This document shows, piece after piece, positions 52,143 to 58,583 of a stretch of 64,000 nucleotides of DNA. The stretch comes from Sphingopyxis sp. LC81. Its GTDB lineage: Bacteria > Pseudomonadota > Alphaproteobacteria > Sphingomonadales > Sphingomonadaceae. Each line of letters begins with the position of its first letter. Positions within the stretch are counted from its first letter, which is position 1. The position numbers and the translations under genes were made by a program. Where the stretch lies: NCBI RefSeq assembly GCF_000756375.1, contig NZ_JNFD01000007.1, forward strand, positions 1 through 64,000. Direction: 5' to 3'. Below the pieces are notes generated by a model, which saw only the letters and a list, made by a program, of their open reading frames with translations, had not been told where the DNA came from and searched no databases.

Positions 52143-52583
52143 ATGACCCTGATGATCATCCTCGGCATTGCCGCCGCCCTCTATCTCGCCTGGTTGATGG
52201 TCCGCCTGGCTTCGCTGGCCTTGCCTGTGTGCCTCGGCGTCTCCGCCTTCTTCCTCCTTCGCGATCAAGGGTTTGGATTGGCGGCAGCAATTGCGATCGG
52301 AGCGATAACGGCTATCGTCCTTCATCAGACTGGACGGGTGCTGCTGGCCCGGTCCGGTTCTCCCCATGTGCGCCTTCTGATCATATCGCTGTTTGCTATT
52401 CCTGCCGGCGTTGCAGGCATGGAGGTGGGGGCGGCGCTGGCACACATCATCGATATCGACGGGGTTTGGCGCATTCCTTTCATCGTGGGTTTCGGGATCC
52501 TGACCGCCCGTGCCAGTTGGCGATTGCTGGTGGCAGACCAGCCATCTTCTGGCGGACGACGGCGGCATCCGACCTTCCGATAG
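52143..52583 (+). CDS. Small membrane protein of unknown function
   Basis: A 146-residue protein with four hydrophobic segments (about 2-20, 28-45, 46-66 and 80-100) and a hydrophilic C-terminal tail. No family is recognised. It lies in the accessory part of the transfer region between two DUF736 genes, and the position is similar to that of small membrane proteins in other such elements. Confidence 0.55.
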   Translation: MTLMIILGIAAALYLAWLMVRLASLALPVCLGVSAFFLLRDQGFGLAAAIAIGAITAIVLHQTGRVLLARSGSPHVRLLIISLFAIPAGVAGMEVGAALAHIIDIDGVWRIPFIVGFGILTARASWRLLVADQPSSGGRRRHPTFR

Positions 52584-52907
52584 GAGGAGTTTCGCGAAGC
52601 CCCGAAATATTTCGTCACAGGCGACCCGGCCATATGACACCTTCCGGCTGCGGACCGTACCAGCCCGGCCTCTCGGGATGCGCGATCTGCCGCCAAGCCG
52701 CTGACGCTGGTCCGGCATTGCCGCAACGGCGCTTGCCCGACTTTCTTCCCCCGGCGTGCCGCCGTTCCTCGCGAGACAAGAAAGACGGACCGCGCCGTCC
52801 TTCGCTTCGCTTCGGGCCTGGCGGCTGCAGCACCGGCCCCTTGCCGGCCGCCGATGCGCATCGAGGCCGCGCTGGTGCGGCCCGACCCCAAGGAAAGGAC
52901 AAGCATC
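52584..52907. other. Leader region of the second DUF736 gene
   Basis: 324 bases without a supported gene. The ribosome site AAGGAAAGG is preceded by a possible weak stem (CCTTG at 52839-52843 with CAAGG at 52889-52893), again abutting the ribosome site. A short cysteine-rich open frame from 52634 is not supported by a ribosome site. Confidence 0.35.
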
Positions 52908-53225
52908 ATGGCCAGAATCGGCACGTTCAAGAAGGTCTCCGGTGAATATCGGGGTCAAATCATCACCCTCTCGGTGCAGGCGAAATCGGTTCGCATCGTT
53001 CCCGAAGACAAGCCGAGCGGCAACGCCCCGAGCCATCGCGTCTTCATCGGCGAGGCCGAGGTCGGCGCGGCCTGGGAAAAGCAGACGCAGGACAAGCGCG
53101 CTTATCTGTCGGTCAAGCTCGACGATCCGAGCTTCGCTGCGCCCATCTTCGCCCAGCTTTTCGCCGGCGAAGACGATGCGCACGATCTGGTCTGGAGCCG
53201 CCAGACCCGCCGCGGCGGAGATTGA
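52908..53225 (+). CDS. DUF736 protein, second copy
   Basis: A 105-residue DUF736 protein: MARIGTFKKVSGEYRGQIITL at the start (first residues), SHRVFIG near residue 43, GAAWEK near residue 53, AYLSVKLDDPSFAAPIFAQLF near residue 65, and LVWSR near residue 95. This is the canonical form of the family, closer to the third copy than to the first. AAGGAAAGGA precedes the ATG. A strong terminator follows. Confidence 0.88.
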   Translation: MARIGTFKKVSGEYRGQIITLSVQAKSVRIVPEDKPSGNAPSHRVFIGEAEVGAAWEKQTQDKRAYLSVKLDDPSFAAPIFAQLFAGEDDAHDLVWSRQTRRGGD

Positions 53226-53233
53226 GCCGCCGC

Positions 53234-53264
53234 ATCCCGCCCGGCAGGTGCTGCCGGGCGGGAT
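53234..53264 (+). terminator. Hairpin terminator after the second DUF736 gene
   Basis: A perfect 13-bp stem, ATCCCGCCCGGCA (53234-53246) and TGCCGGGCGGGAT (53252-53264), with a 5-base loop, followed by ACCCATTTCT. Confidence 0.75.
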
Positions 53265-53353
53265 ACCCATTTCTGGGGAGCGGCCTCCTGCCATCTTGGA
53301 ATAGGCTGGCCCGGTGCGATCGCGATGCTGCCGTCATCCTGAAAGAGGCGGCA

Positions 53354-53566
53354 GTGGCAGACATGACCGGATCTCAGATCACGCAGCGGGCGCCGCTCGA
53401 TTTTCCGGGCTTCGCGCAGGAGTTTCTGCGCCGCAATCCTGCCTACTCCCAAGACCATGACAGGGTCATGTCCGGCGCCCGGCGCGGCGACGCGGCGGCG
53501 CGGGAGGTGGTGGCCCGGCGTTGGGGTCTTTGCTTTCCCCTGCTCGCCGACTGCCTCCGCGCGTGA
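53354..53566 (+). CDS. DUF6499-type N-terminal half of an FseA-like activator
   Basis: A 70-residue open frame with the DUF6499 pattern LDFPGFAQEFLRRNPAY near residues 13-30 and RRWGLCFP near the end. In ICEs of the ICEMlSymR7A type, this domain is made in fusion with a following DUF2285 protein by programmed +1 ribosomal frameshift. The fused product FseA activates the excisionase gene rdfS. Here the DUF2285 frame overlaps in the +1 register, and the next gene is an RdfS-like protein. A GTG at 53354 behind AGAGG is used. The ATG at 53363 is possible. Confidence 0.7.
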   Translation: MADMTGSQITQRAPLDFPGFAQEFLRRNPAYSQDHDRVMSGARRGDAAAREVVARRWGLCFPLLADCLRA

Positions 53567-54143
53567 CAGCCCGGCACTCTGGTCGGCCGCCTTCTGTGGT
53601 TACACCAACATATTCGATGCCGCGCCGCCGGGATGCGGTGGCGCACCCTTCGCGGTGTGGCCTGCGCACTCTGTCGCGGCCGATCAGACATTGCCCGATG
53701 GGAGGCATCTCGTACTCTTCGGCGGCGGCGAATGGCATCGACTGTGGCTTCGCATCGATGATCCTGGTGTCCCGCTTGCGAGCCTGATCCTTCACGATGG
53801 TCTGGTCGACCTGCGCCGCGCGGCGGCCGGCAGGCTCGATTCATGGAGGGGTGGTGCGACCGGCCGGGCGCCGGCGGGATTCTTGCCGACCGCTTATCAG
53901 GCGCATCGTCTCGGCACCATGCTCGCCATTCTCGATCTGATGCAGGGGCCGGAGGGCGGCGGTGTCACGTCGCACGATGTCGCGCGCCGGATCATTTATC
54001 CGGGCCTGTCGGTCGGGCGCGGCGCCGAATGGAAATCCTCGTCCGAACGTCGGCGGACCCAGCGGCTGATCGAGGAAGCGCGCGCCCTGATGCAGGGCGG
54101 CTACCGGGCGCTCCTCGCCGGCCCGTCGGGGCGACAAAAATAG
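53457..54143 (+). CDS. DUF2285 half of an FseA-like excision activator (in +1 frame)
   Basis: The DUF2285 domain (about residues 60-228) shows LPDGRHLVLFGGGEWHRLWLRIDD near residue 78, YQAHRLGTMLAILDLMQGPEGG near residue 145, VARRIIYPGL, and RGAEWKSSSERRRTQRLIEEARALMQGGYRALL near the end. The first 40 or so residues are the wrong-frame reading of the DUF6499 gene and look artificial, so the natural product is probably the +1 frameshift fusion (about 262 residues from 53354). Possible slip codons CTT-T, TTT-C and CCC-C lie at 53528-53540. If unshifted, no good start codon lies near the domain. This supports a fused activator. Confidence 0.7.
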   Translation: MTGSCPAPGAATRRRGRWWPGVGVFAFPCSPTASARDSPALWSAAFCGYTNIFDAAPPGCGGAPFAVWPAHSVAADQTLPDGRHLVLFGGGEWHRLWLRIDDPGVPLASLILHDGLVDLRRAAAGRLDSWRGGATGRAPAGFLPTAYQAHRLGTMLAILDLMQGPEGGGVTSHDVARRIIYPGLSVGRGAEWKSSSERRRTQRLIEEARALMQGGYRALLAGPSGRQK

Positions 54144-54246
54144 CCGCGCCTTTTAGCCGCTCCGCCTCCCGGACCTCCTCGCGCCACGACGCTCCACGAC
54201 CCGCCGCACCGGCTTTTCCGGCCCGGCAGCTGGAAGGAGCACGCGA

Positions 54247-54498
54247 ATGAATTCCCCCTTTCCCGTGGCTGGCCCGCGCTACCTCAGAACCCCCGATGCT
54301 GCGGTGCATCTCGGCCTCTCGGCCCGAACCCTCGAAAAGCACCGCTGCTACGGCACGGGGCCGACGTACCGCAAGCTCGGTGGACGCGTCGTCTATGCGA
54401 TCGAAGAGCTCGACGCCTGGGCCGAGATCGGCCGCCGCAGCTCGACATCGGATCCGGGCAAGGGCACCGTCCATCCAGCACGGCCGGTGCGCCGCTGA
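54247..54498 (+). CDS. RdfS/AlpA-type excisionase (HTH_17)
   Basis: An 83-residue protein with a MerR/AlpA-like winged helix: YLRTPDAAVHLGLSARTLEKHRCYGTGPTYRKLGGRVVYAIEELDAW (in short segments, residues 12-58). RdfS of ICEMlSymR7A is of this type. It directs the integrase to excise the element. GGAAGGAG lies before the ATG. The 103-base gap after the FseA-like gene should hold its promoter. Its stop overlaps the DUF2840 start (TGATG), so it is coupled to the transfer genes. Confidence 0.75.
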   Translation: MNSPFPVAGPRYLRTPDAAVHLGLSARTLEKHRCYGTGPTYRKLGGRVVYAIEELDAWAEIGRRSSTSDPGKGTVHPARPVRR

Positions 54499-55001
54499 TG
54501 CCGGACCATAGTCTCTCCGGGGCGGGAATAGCGGCGCGCCTGCCGTTGACCGAGGTCGAACTGACCTGGATCGCGGGCCGTACCGAGCAATGGATCCGCT
54601 TCGGCCGCGTCGCGGCCGAGCGCATCGTCAGCCGCCGCACGCGCATCGTCATGTTTCGTCCGGGCGCGCTCTTCGCCTTCGTGCGCTGGACGTCCAACGA
54701 CTTCGGCACCATCCATTCGAATATAGCAATCGCTGCCGCAACGGCGCTCGGCGAACCCTATGCCACCTTGCCGTTCGTTCGCCCCGGCGCCGAAATCCTG
54801 GCGCGCATCGACGGTTGGCCGAAAGTGCAGAAGGTGCTTGAGGCGATCGATGCGGTGGAAGCCGCCGGCATCGACGCGTGCGATGCGGCGCCCGATCATT
54901 GGCGCCATGTGGGCAGCCGGATCGCAGCCGGCTTGCCGTTCCGGCCCTATAGCATCGACCGCCACACGGCATGGCTTCGCCGCCGGGCAGTCGAGTCATG
55001 A
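54498..55001 (+). CDS. DUF2840 domain-containing protein
   Basis: A 167-residue DUF2840 protein: LTEVELTWIAGRTEQWIRFGR near residue 17, VMFRPGALFAFVRW near residue 51, and LPFVRPGAEILARIDGWPKVQKVLEAID near residue 90. The family is known only from conjugative elements next to traF. It is probably an accessory factor for DNA transfer. It overlaps RdfS (TGATG) and TraF (ATGA) on either side. Confidence 0.88.
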   Translation: MPDHSLSGAGIAARLPLTEVELTWIAGRTEQWIRFGRVAAERIVSRRTRIVMFRPGALFAFVRWTSNDFGTIHSNIAIAAATALGEPYATLPFVRPGAEILARIDGWPKVQKVLEAIDAVEAAGIDACDAAPDHWRHVGSRIAAGLPFRPYSIDRHTAWLRRRAVES

Positions 55002-55564
55002 ACCGCCGGGCGCTTCACGCCACGGCGGCGGCCGCAACGCTGTTCGGCACCCTGTTCGCGGCGGTCGCCTGGCTGAAGCCGGCGCCGCGGCTCCTCTGGA
55101 ATGCGAGCGCCAGTGCGCCGACGGGACTCTACAGGATCGACGCCGGCGCGCAGCCGCGGCTCGGCGACCTGGTCGCCATCGCCCCGCCGCCCGCGCTCGC
55201 GGCTTTCCTGACGCGGCGCGGATATCTGCCGCAGGGCGTGCCGCTGCTGAAGCGGGTTGTCGGCCTCCCCGGCGCCCTCGTCTGCCGTTCCGGCACCTTT
55301 GTCACCGTCAATGGGGCAGGCGTCGCCCGCGCGCTGGCGCGCGACCGGGCGAACCGTCCGCTGCCTGTCTGGGGCGGCTGCCGGGTCGTCGGGCGCGGTG
55401 AATATTTCCTCGTCAATGCGGCGCGAGACAGTCTCGATGGCCGCTATTTCGGACCGGTTTCGGCTGCGGGCCTGATCGGCACCGCGCATCCGGTTCTCAC
55501 GCGCTCGAATGCCGGGACAGCGGCCGGCGCACTTTCCATCACCACGAAGGAGAAGGACAGATGA
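54998..55564 (+). CDS. TraF-type S26 signal peptidase
   Basis: A 188-residue inner-membrane peptidase of the TraF family: N-terminal helix, SASAPTGLYRI near residue 38 (serine nucleophile region), LLKRVVGLPGALVCRSG near residue 80 (general-base lysine), and NAARDSLDGRYFGPV near residue 140. TraF matures the pilin TrbC by cyclisation in trb-type systems. It overlaps DUF2840 and DUF736 genes by four bases at each end. Confidence 0.9.
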   Translation: MNRRALHATAAAATLFGTLFAAVAWLKPAPRLLWNASASAPTGLYRIDAGAQPRLGDLVAIAPPPALAAFLTRRGYLPQGVPLLKRVVGLPGALVCRSGTFVTVNGAGVARALARDRANRPLPVWGGCRVVGRGEYFLVNAARDSLDGRYFGPVSAAGLIGTAHPVLTRSNAGTAAGALSITTKEKDR

Positions 55565-55893
55565 TCATCGGTACGATGCGCGGGAAAGCCGCGGCAGGTT
55601 TTACGGGCTCGATCAAAACACTCGCGTTTGATGCGCCGATCACGCTCGTGAAGGCGCCCTTCTCTGAAAATGAAAATGCGCCCGAGTGGCGAATCCTGAT
55701 CGGCGATCCGGCGCTCGGCGCCGAGATCGGCGCCGGCTGGGACCGCGCGGGATCGCGCGGCTATTATATCGCCCTGCAGATCGACGACCCGAGCCTTGCA
55801 GCCCCGCTGCGCGCGAACATGGTGCGTCTTGGCGATGATCTCGGCTGCTTTTCGCTCCTCTGGTCGCGCCCCGAACCGCAGGGCGGGAACTGA
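55561..55893 (+). CDS. DUF736 protein, third copy
   Basis: A 110-residue DUF736 protein: MIIGTMRGKAAAGFTGSIKTL (start), WRILIG near residue 43, GAEIGAGWDRAG near residue 54, YYIALQIDDPSLAAPL near residue 68, and FSLLWSRPE near the end. Unlike the other copies it is embedded in the traF-relaxase operon, coupled to traF by ATGA. Confidence 0.88.
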   Translation: MIIGTMRGKAAAGFTGSIKTLAFDAPITLVKAPFSENENAPEWRILIGDPALGAEIGAGWDRAGSRGYYIALQIDDPSLAAPLRANMVRLGDDLGCFSLLWSRPEPQGGN

Positions 55894-55896
55894 TCC

Positions 55897-56604
55897 ATGG
55901 TACGGCTGCTGCGTGCCGCCGGCGGCCTCGCACTGCGCTTCGCCGCGCCATGCGGTGCGCTGCCCGCGGCGCTCGTCTTGCCCTTGACTTGCGCGCCGGC
56001 TGCCGCCGCGGTGCAGCCGGGTGGCCAAAGCTTTGCAGCGCCGGTCGCCGAAGCGGCACAGCGCTTCGGCATTCCGGAACTCTGGATCTGGCGCGTGATG
56101 CACGCCGAAAGCCGGGGGAAAGCTGGCGCCGTCTCGCACGCGGGTGCGATGGGCCTGATGCAGATCATGCCCGCCACTTGGGCATCGTTGACCGCGCGCC
56201 ACCGGCTCGGCCCCGATCCGTTCAACCCGCGCGCAAATATCCTCGCCGGCGCGGCCTATCTGCGCGCGATGTGGGATCGCTTTGGCGATGTCCGGTTGAT
56301 GCTCGCTGCCTATAATGCGGGACCGGGCCGCGCCGATGCTTATGCATCGGGACGCCGCGGACTCCCCGCCGAGACAATCGCATATGTTGCAAAGATCGCG
56401 CCCGAACTGCACGCGCCGGAAAGCGCAACGGCTACCGTCGCGGCGCCGTCGCCAAGGCCCGGCTGGCGCGAAGCCGCGCTCTTCGCCGAGCGAGCACCGT
56501 CGTTCCAGATCGCCGATCCTGTACCTCCGGTGGGACCGGCCGGGCCTGCTCCCGCAGCAGGTGCGTCGCTCTTCATTCCCCTGTCCGTGGGGCCCGACCG
56601 GTGA
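55897..56604 (+). CDS. Lytic transglycosylase (conjugation peptidoglycanase)
   Basis: A 235-residue secreted protein. The signal peptide ends near AAA (about residue 37). The SLT-like domain has ELWIWRVMHAESRGKAGAVSHAGAMGLMQIMPATW near residues 62-96 (catalytic Glu in ESRGK), and RLMLAAYNAGPGRADAYA near residue 131. The C-terminal tail is proline-rich. It opens the cell wall for the mating channel. It follows the third DUF736 gene by three bases. Confidence 0.92.
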   Translation: MVRLLRAAGGLALRFAAPCGALPAALVLPLTCAPAAAAVQPGGQSFAAPVAEAAQRFGIPELWIWRVMHAESRGKAGAVSHAGAMGLMQIMPATWASLTARHRLGPDPFNPRANILAGAAYLRAMWDRFGDVRLMLAAYNAGPGRADAYASGRRGLPAETIAYVAKIAPELHAPESATATVAAPSPRPGWREAALFAERAPSFQIADPVPPVGPAGPAPAAGASLFIPLSVGPDR

Positions 56605-56689
56605 GGTCCCGCGGTCTTGAAGCTGTTTGCCGAGGGTCTGGTTCCCGGGTTCCGCAACCTTGCAGCAAGGGAAATTCGGGAGGGCAAGA

Positions 56690-56823
56690 TAAAAGCCGTG
56701 CCAGCTTCGGGCACGGGATGGTCGGTTTCCTGCGGCCTTGCGCGTATGGCACTGCCGAAATCAGCCATACAAATCGGAGGAACGCGGGCGTCTCCGCGCC
56801 CTTTTCGTATGGCACCGATCCTC
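56690..56823 (+). other. Possible oriT region
   Basis: The gap before the relaxase has two inverted repeats: CCGTGCC (56696-56702) with GGCACGG (56710-56716), and GTATGGC (56744-56750) with GCCATAC (56764-56770). Between them lies GGTTTCCTGCGG, which resembles the nic core (TCCTGC) of IncP-type origins. A second GTATGGC follows at about 56808. Position, stem and nic-like core agree with an oriT, but no direct similarity to a known oriT was established. Confidence 0.4.
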
Positions 56824-58569
56824 ATGCGCGGTGACGACGGAGAATTCCGGGTCAGGCCGGGACGGAGCCGCGATCGCGGGGCGGGGTCGGCGAGCAAAGG
56901 CAAACGGCTCGCGGCCCAGGTCCGCAAGGCCGCCGCCCGATCGGGCTATACCCGCTCGCGGTCCGGCCGAGGCTCTGGCGGCGGAACCGGCGCACATGGC
57001 CGGGGCCGGCGGGCCATGGCCGCGATGCAGCGCCAGCCGGGTGCCCGGCGCGTCACCGTCATGGCGCGCGTCGTCCGTCATCAGGGCGCGCGGTTTCGCG
57101 CCGCGCCGCTGGCGCGCCACATCCGCTATCTCGAGCGCGACGGCGTCACCCGCGACGGCCGTGATGCAAGCATGTTCGACGCGGACGGCGACGCGGCCGA
57201 TCGTGATGCGTTCGCCGAGCGTTGCGAGGATGACCGGCATCATTTCCGGCTGATCGTCAGCCCCGAGGACGCGGCCGATCTCGGCGACCTTCGTACCTTC
57301 ACCCGCGACCTCATGACCGACATGGCGAAGGATCTCGATACCCGCCTCGACTGGGTGGCGGTCGACCATTGGAACACCGACAATCCCCACATCCATATTC
57401 TCGTGCGCGGCGTCGCCGACGATGGCTCCGATCTCGTCATCGACCGCGGCTATATTGCCGCCGGCATTCGCGGGCGGGCCGAAGTCTCGGCAACGCTGGA
57501 GCTTGGCCCGCGCAGCGAGTTCGACATCCAGAACGCCCTGGCGCGCGAAGTCGATGCCGAGCGCTGGACGAGCCTGGATGTCCGGCTGCAGAGGATGGCG
57601 GACGATGCGGGCGGCGTTGTCGATCTTCGGCCAGCGACGGGCGAAGACCGGAAGATGCATGGCTTGCTCGTCGGCCGCGCAGCGAAGCTCGAGCAGATGG
57701 GGCTCGCCGAACGGCAATGTGCAGGGCTCTGGTCGCTTGGTGCCGGCGCTGAGACGACGCTCCGCGAGGTCGCGGTGCGCGGCGACATCATCAAGACGAT
57801 GCACCGCGCGCTGTCGCGCGGCGGCGGCCGCTTCGATCCCGCCGCGCTCGCGCTTCACGATGGCGTGCCCGGGAGTCCAATCCTGGGCCGGCTCGTCGAG
57901 CGGGGGCTCCATGACGAGCTTGCGGGCAATGCCTATGCGATCGTCGACGGCGCCGATGGGCGCACGCACCATATCCGGTTCGACGACCTGGAGATGACCG
58001 GCGACGCGAGGCCCGGCGCGATCGTCGAACTGCGCAGCTGGGAGGATGGCAAGGGGCGCACACGACTGTCGCTCGCGACCCGCTCGGACCTGCCGCTCGT
58101 ATCGCAGGTGACGGCGCCGGGCGCCACCTGGCTCGACCGGCAACTCGTCGCGCGCGACCCGGCCCTCTGCGGGAACGGGTTCGGGCTCGAGATCCGCCAG
58201 GCGATGGACGAGCGGACGCGCTATCTCGTCGAACAGGGGCTCGCGTCGCGAAGCGGCGGGCGGTTGACCCTGGCGACGGGGCTCATCGACAAGCTCGCGT
58301 CGCGCGAGCTCGACGCCGCCACCGCATCGATTGCCGAACGGACGGGCCTTTCGCCCCGGCCCTCGGCCGCCGGCGAATATGTGAGCGGCATTTACCGCGA
58401 GCGGGTGACCCTCGCATCGGGGCGCTTCGCCATGATCGACGATGGGCTGGGCTTCCAGCTCGTACCCTGGCGCCCCGCGCTCGACCGCCATCTCGGCCAG
58501 CACATCACCGGCACCATGTCGCCCGGCGGCTCGGTCGATTGGGCGCTGGGCCGTGGCATCGGCATCTAG
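56824..58569 (+). CDS. VirD2-like relaxase (MOBP/RlxS type)
   Basis: A 581-residue protein of the relaxase/mobilisation nuclease family. The basic N-terminus (RVRPGRSRDRG) leads into RRVTVMARVVRHQG, then HIRYLERDGV near residue 100, DRHHFRLIVSPED near residue 137, and the metal-binding histidine motif DHWNTDNPHIHILVRG near residue 181. The C-terminal half (DUF3363-like) contains ATWLDRQLV near residue 435. It nicks oriT and leads the strand into the VirD4 channel. The start at 56824 is chosen by comparison with related N-termini. Open frame upstream to 56617 is probably not translated, as it covers the oriT candidate. Confidence 0.9.
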   Translation: MRGDDGEFRVRPGRSRDRGAGSASKGKRLAAQVRKAAARSGYTRSRSGRGSGGGTGAHGRGRRAMAAMQRQPGARRVTVMARVVRHQGARFRAAPLARHIRYLERDGVTRDGRDASMFDADGDAADRDAFAERCEDDRHHFRLIVSPEDAADLGDLRTFTRDLMTDMAKDLDTRLDWVAVDHWNTDNPHIHILVRGVADDGSDLVIDRGYIAAGIRGRAEVSATLELGPRSEFDIQNALAREVDAERWTSLDVRLQRMADDAGGVVDLRPATGEDRKMHGLLVGRAAKLEQMGLAERQCAGLWSLGAGAETTLREVAVRGDIIKTMHRALSRGGGRFDPAALALHDGVPGSPILGRLVERGLHDELAGNAYAIVDGADGRTHHIRFDDLEMTGDARPGAIVELRSWEDGKGRTRLSLATRSDLPLVSQVTAPGATWLDRQLVARDPALCGNGFGLEIRQAMDERTRYLVEQGLASRSGGRLTLATGLIDKLASRELDAATASIAERTGLSPRPSAAGEYVSGIYRERVTLASGRFAMIDDGLGFQLVPWRPALDRHLGQHITGTMSPGGSVDWALGRGIGI

Positions 58570-58583
58570 AAAGGCAAATCGAG

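Noticed and set aside
52634-52945. Short cysteine-rich open frame before the second DUF736 gene
   Set aside because: No ribosome site before the ATG, and the frame runs into the DUF736 gene with low-complexity sequence.
56617-56823. N-terminal extension of the relaxase
   Set aside because: Related relaxases begin near the RVRPGR segment. The extension covers inverted repeats suited to an oriT.
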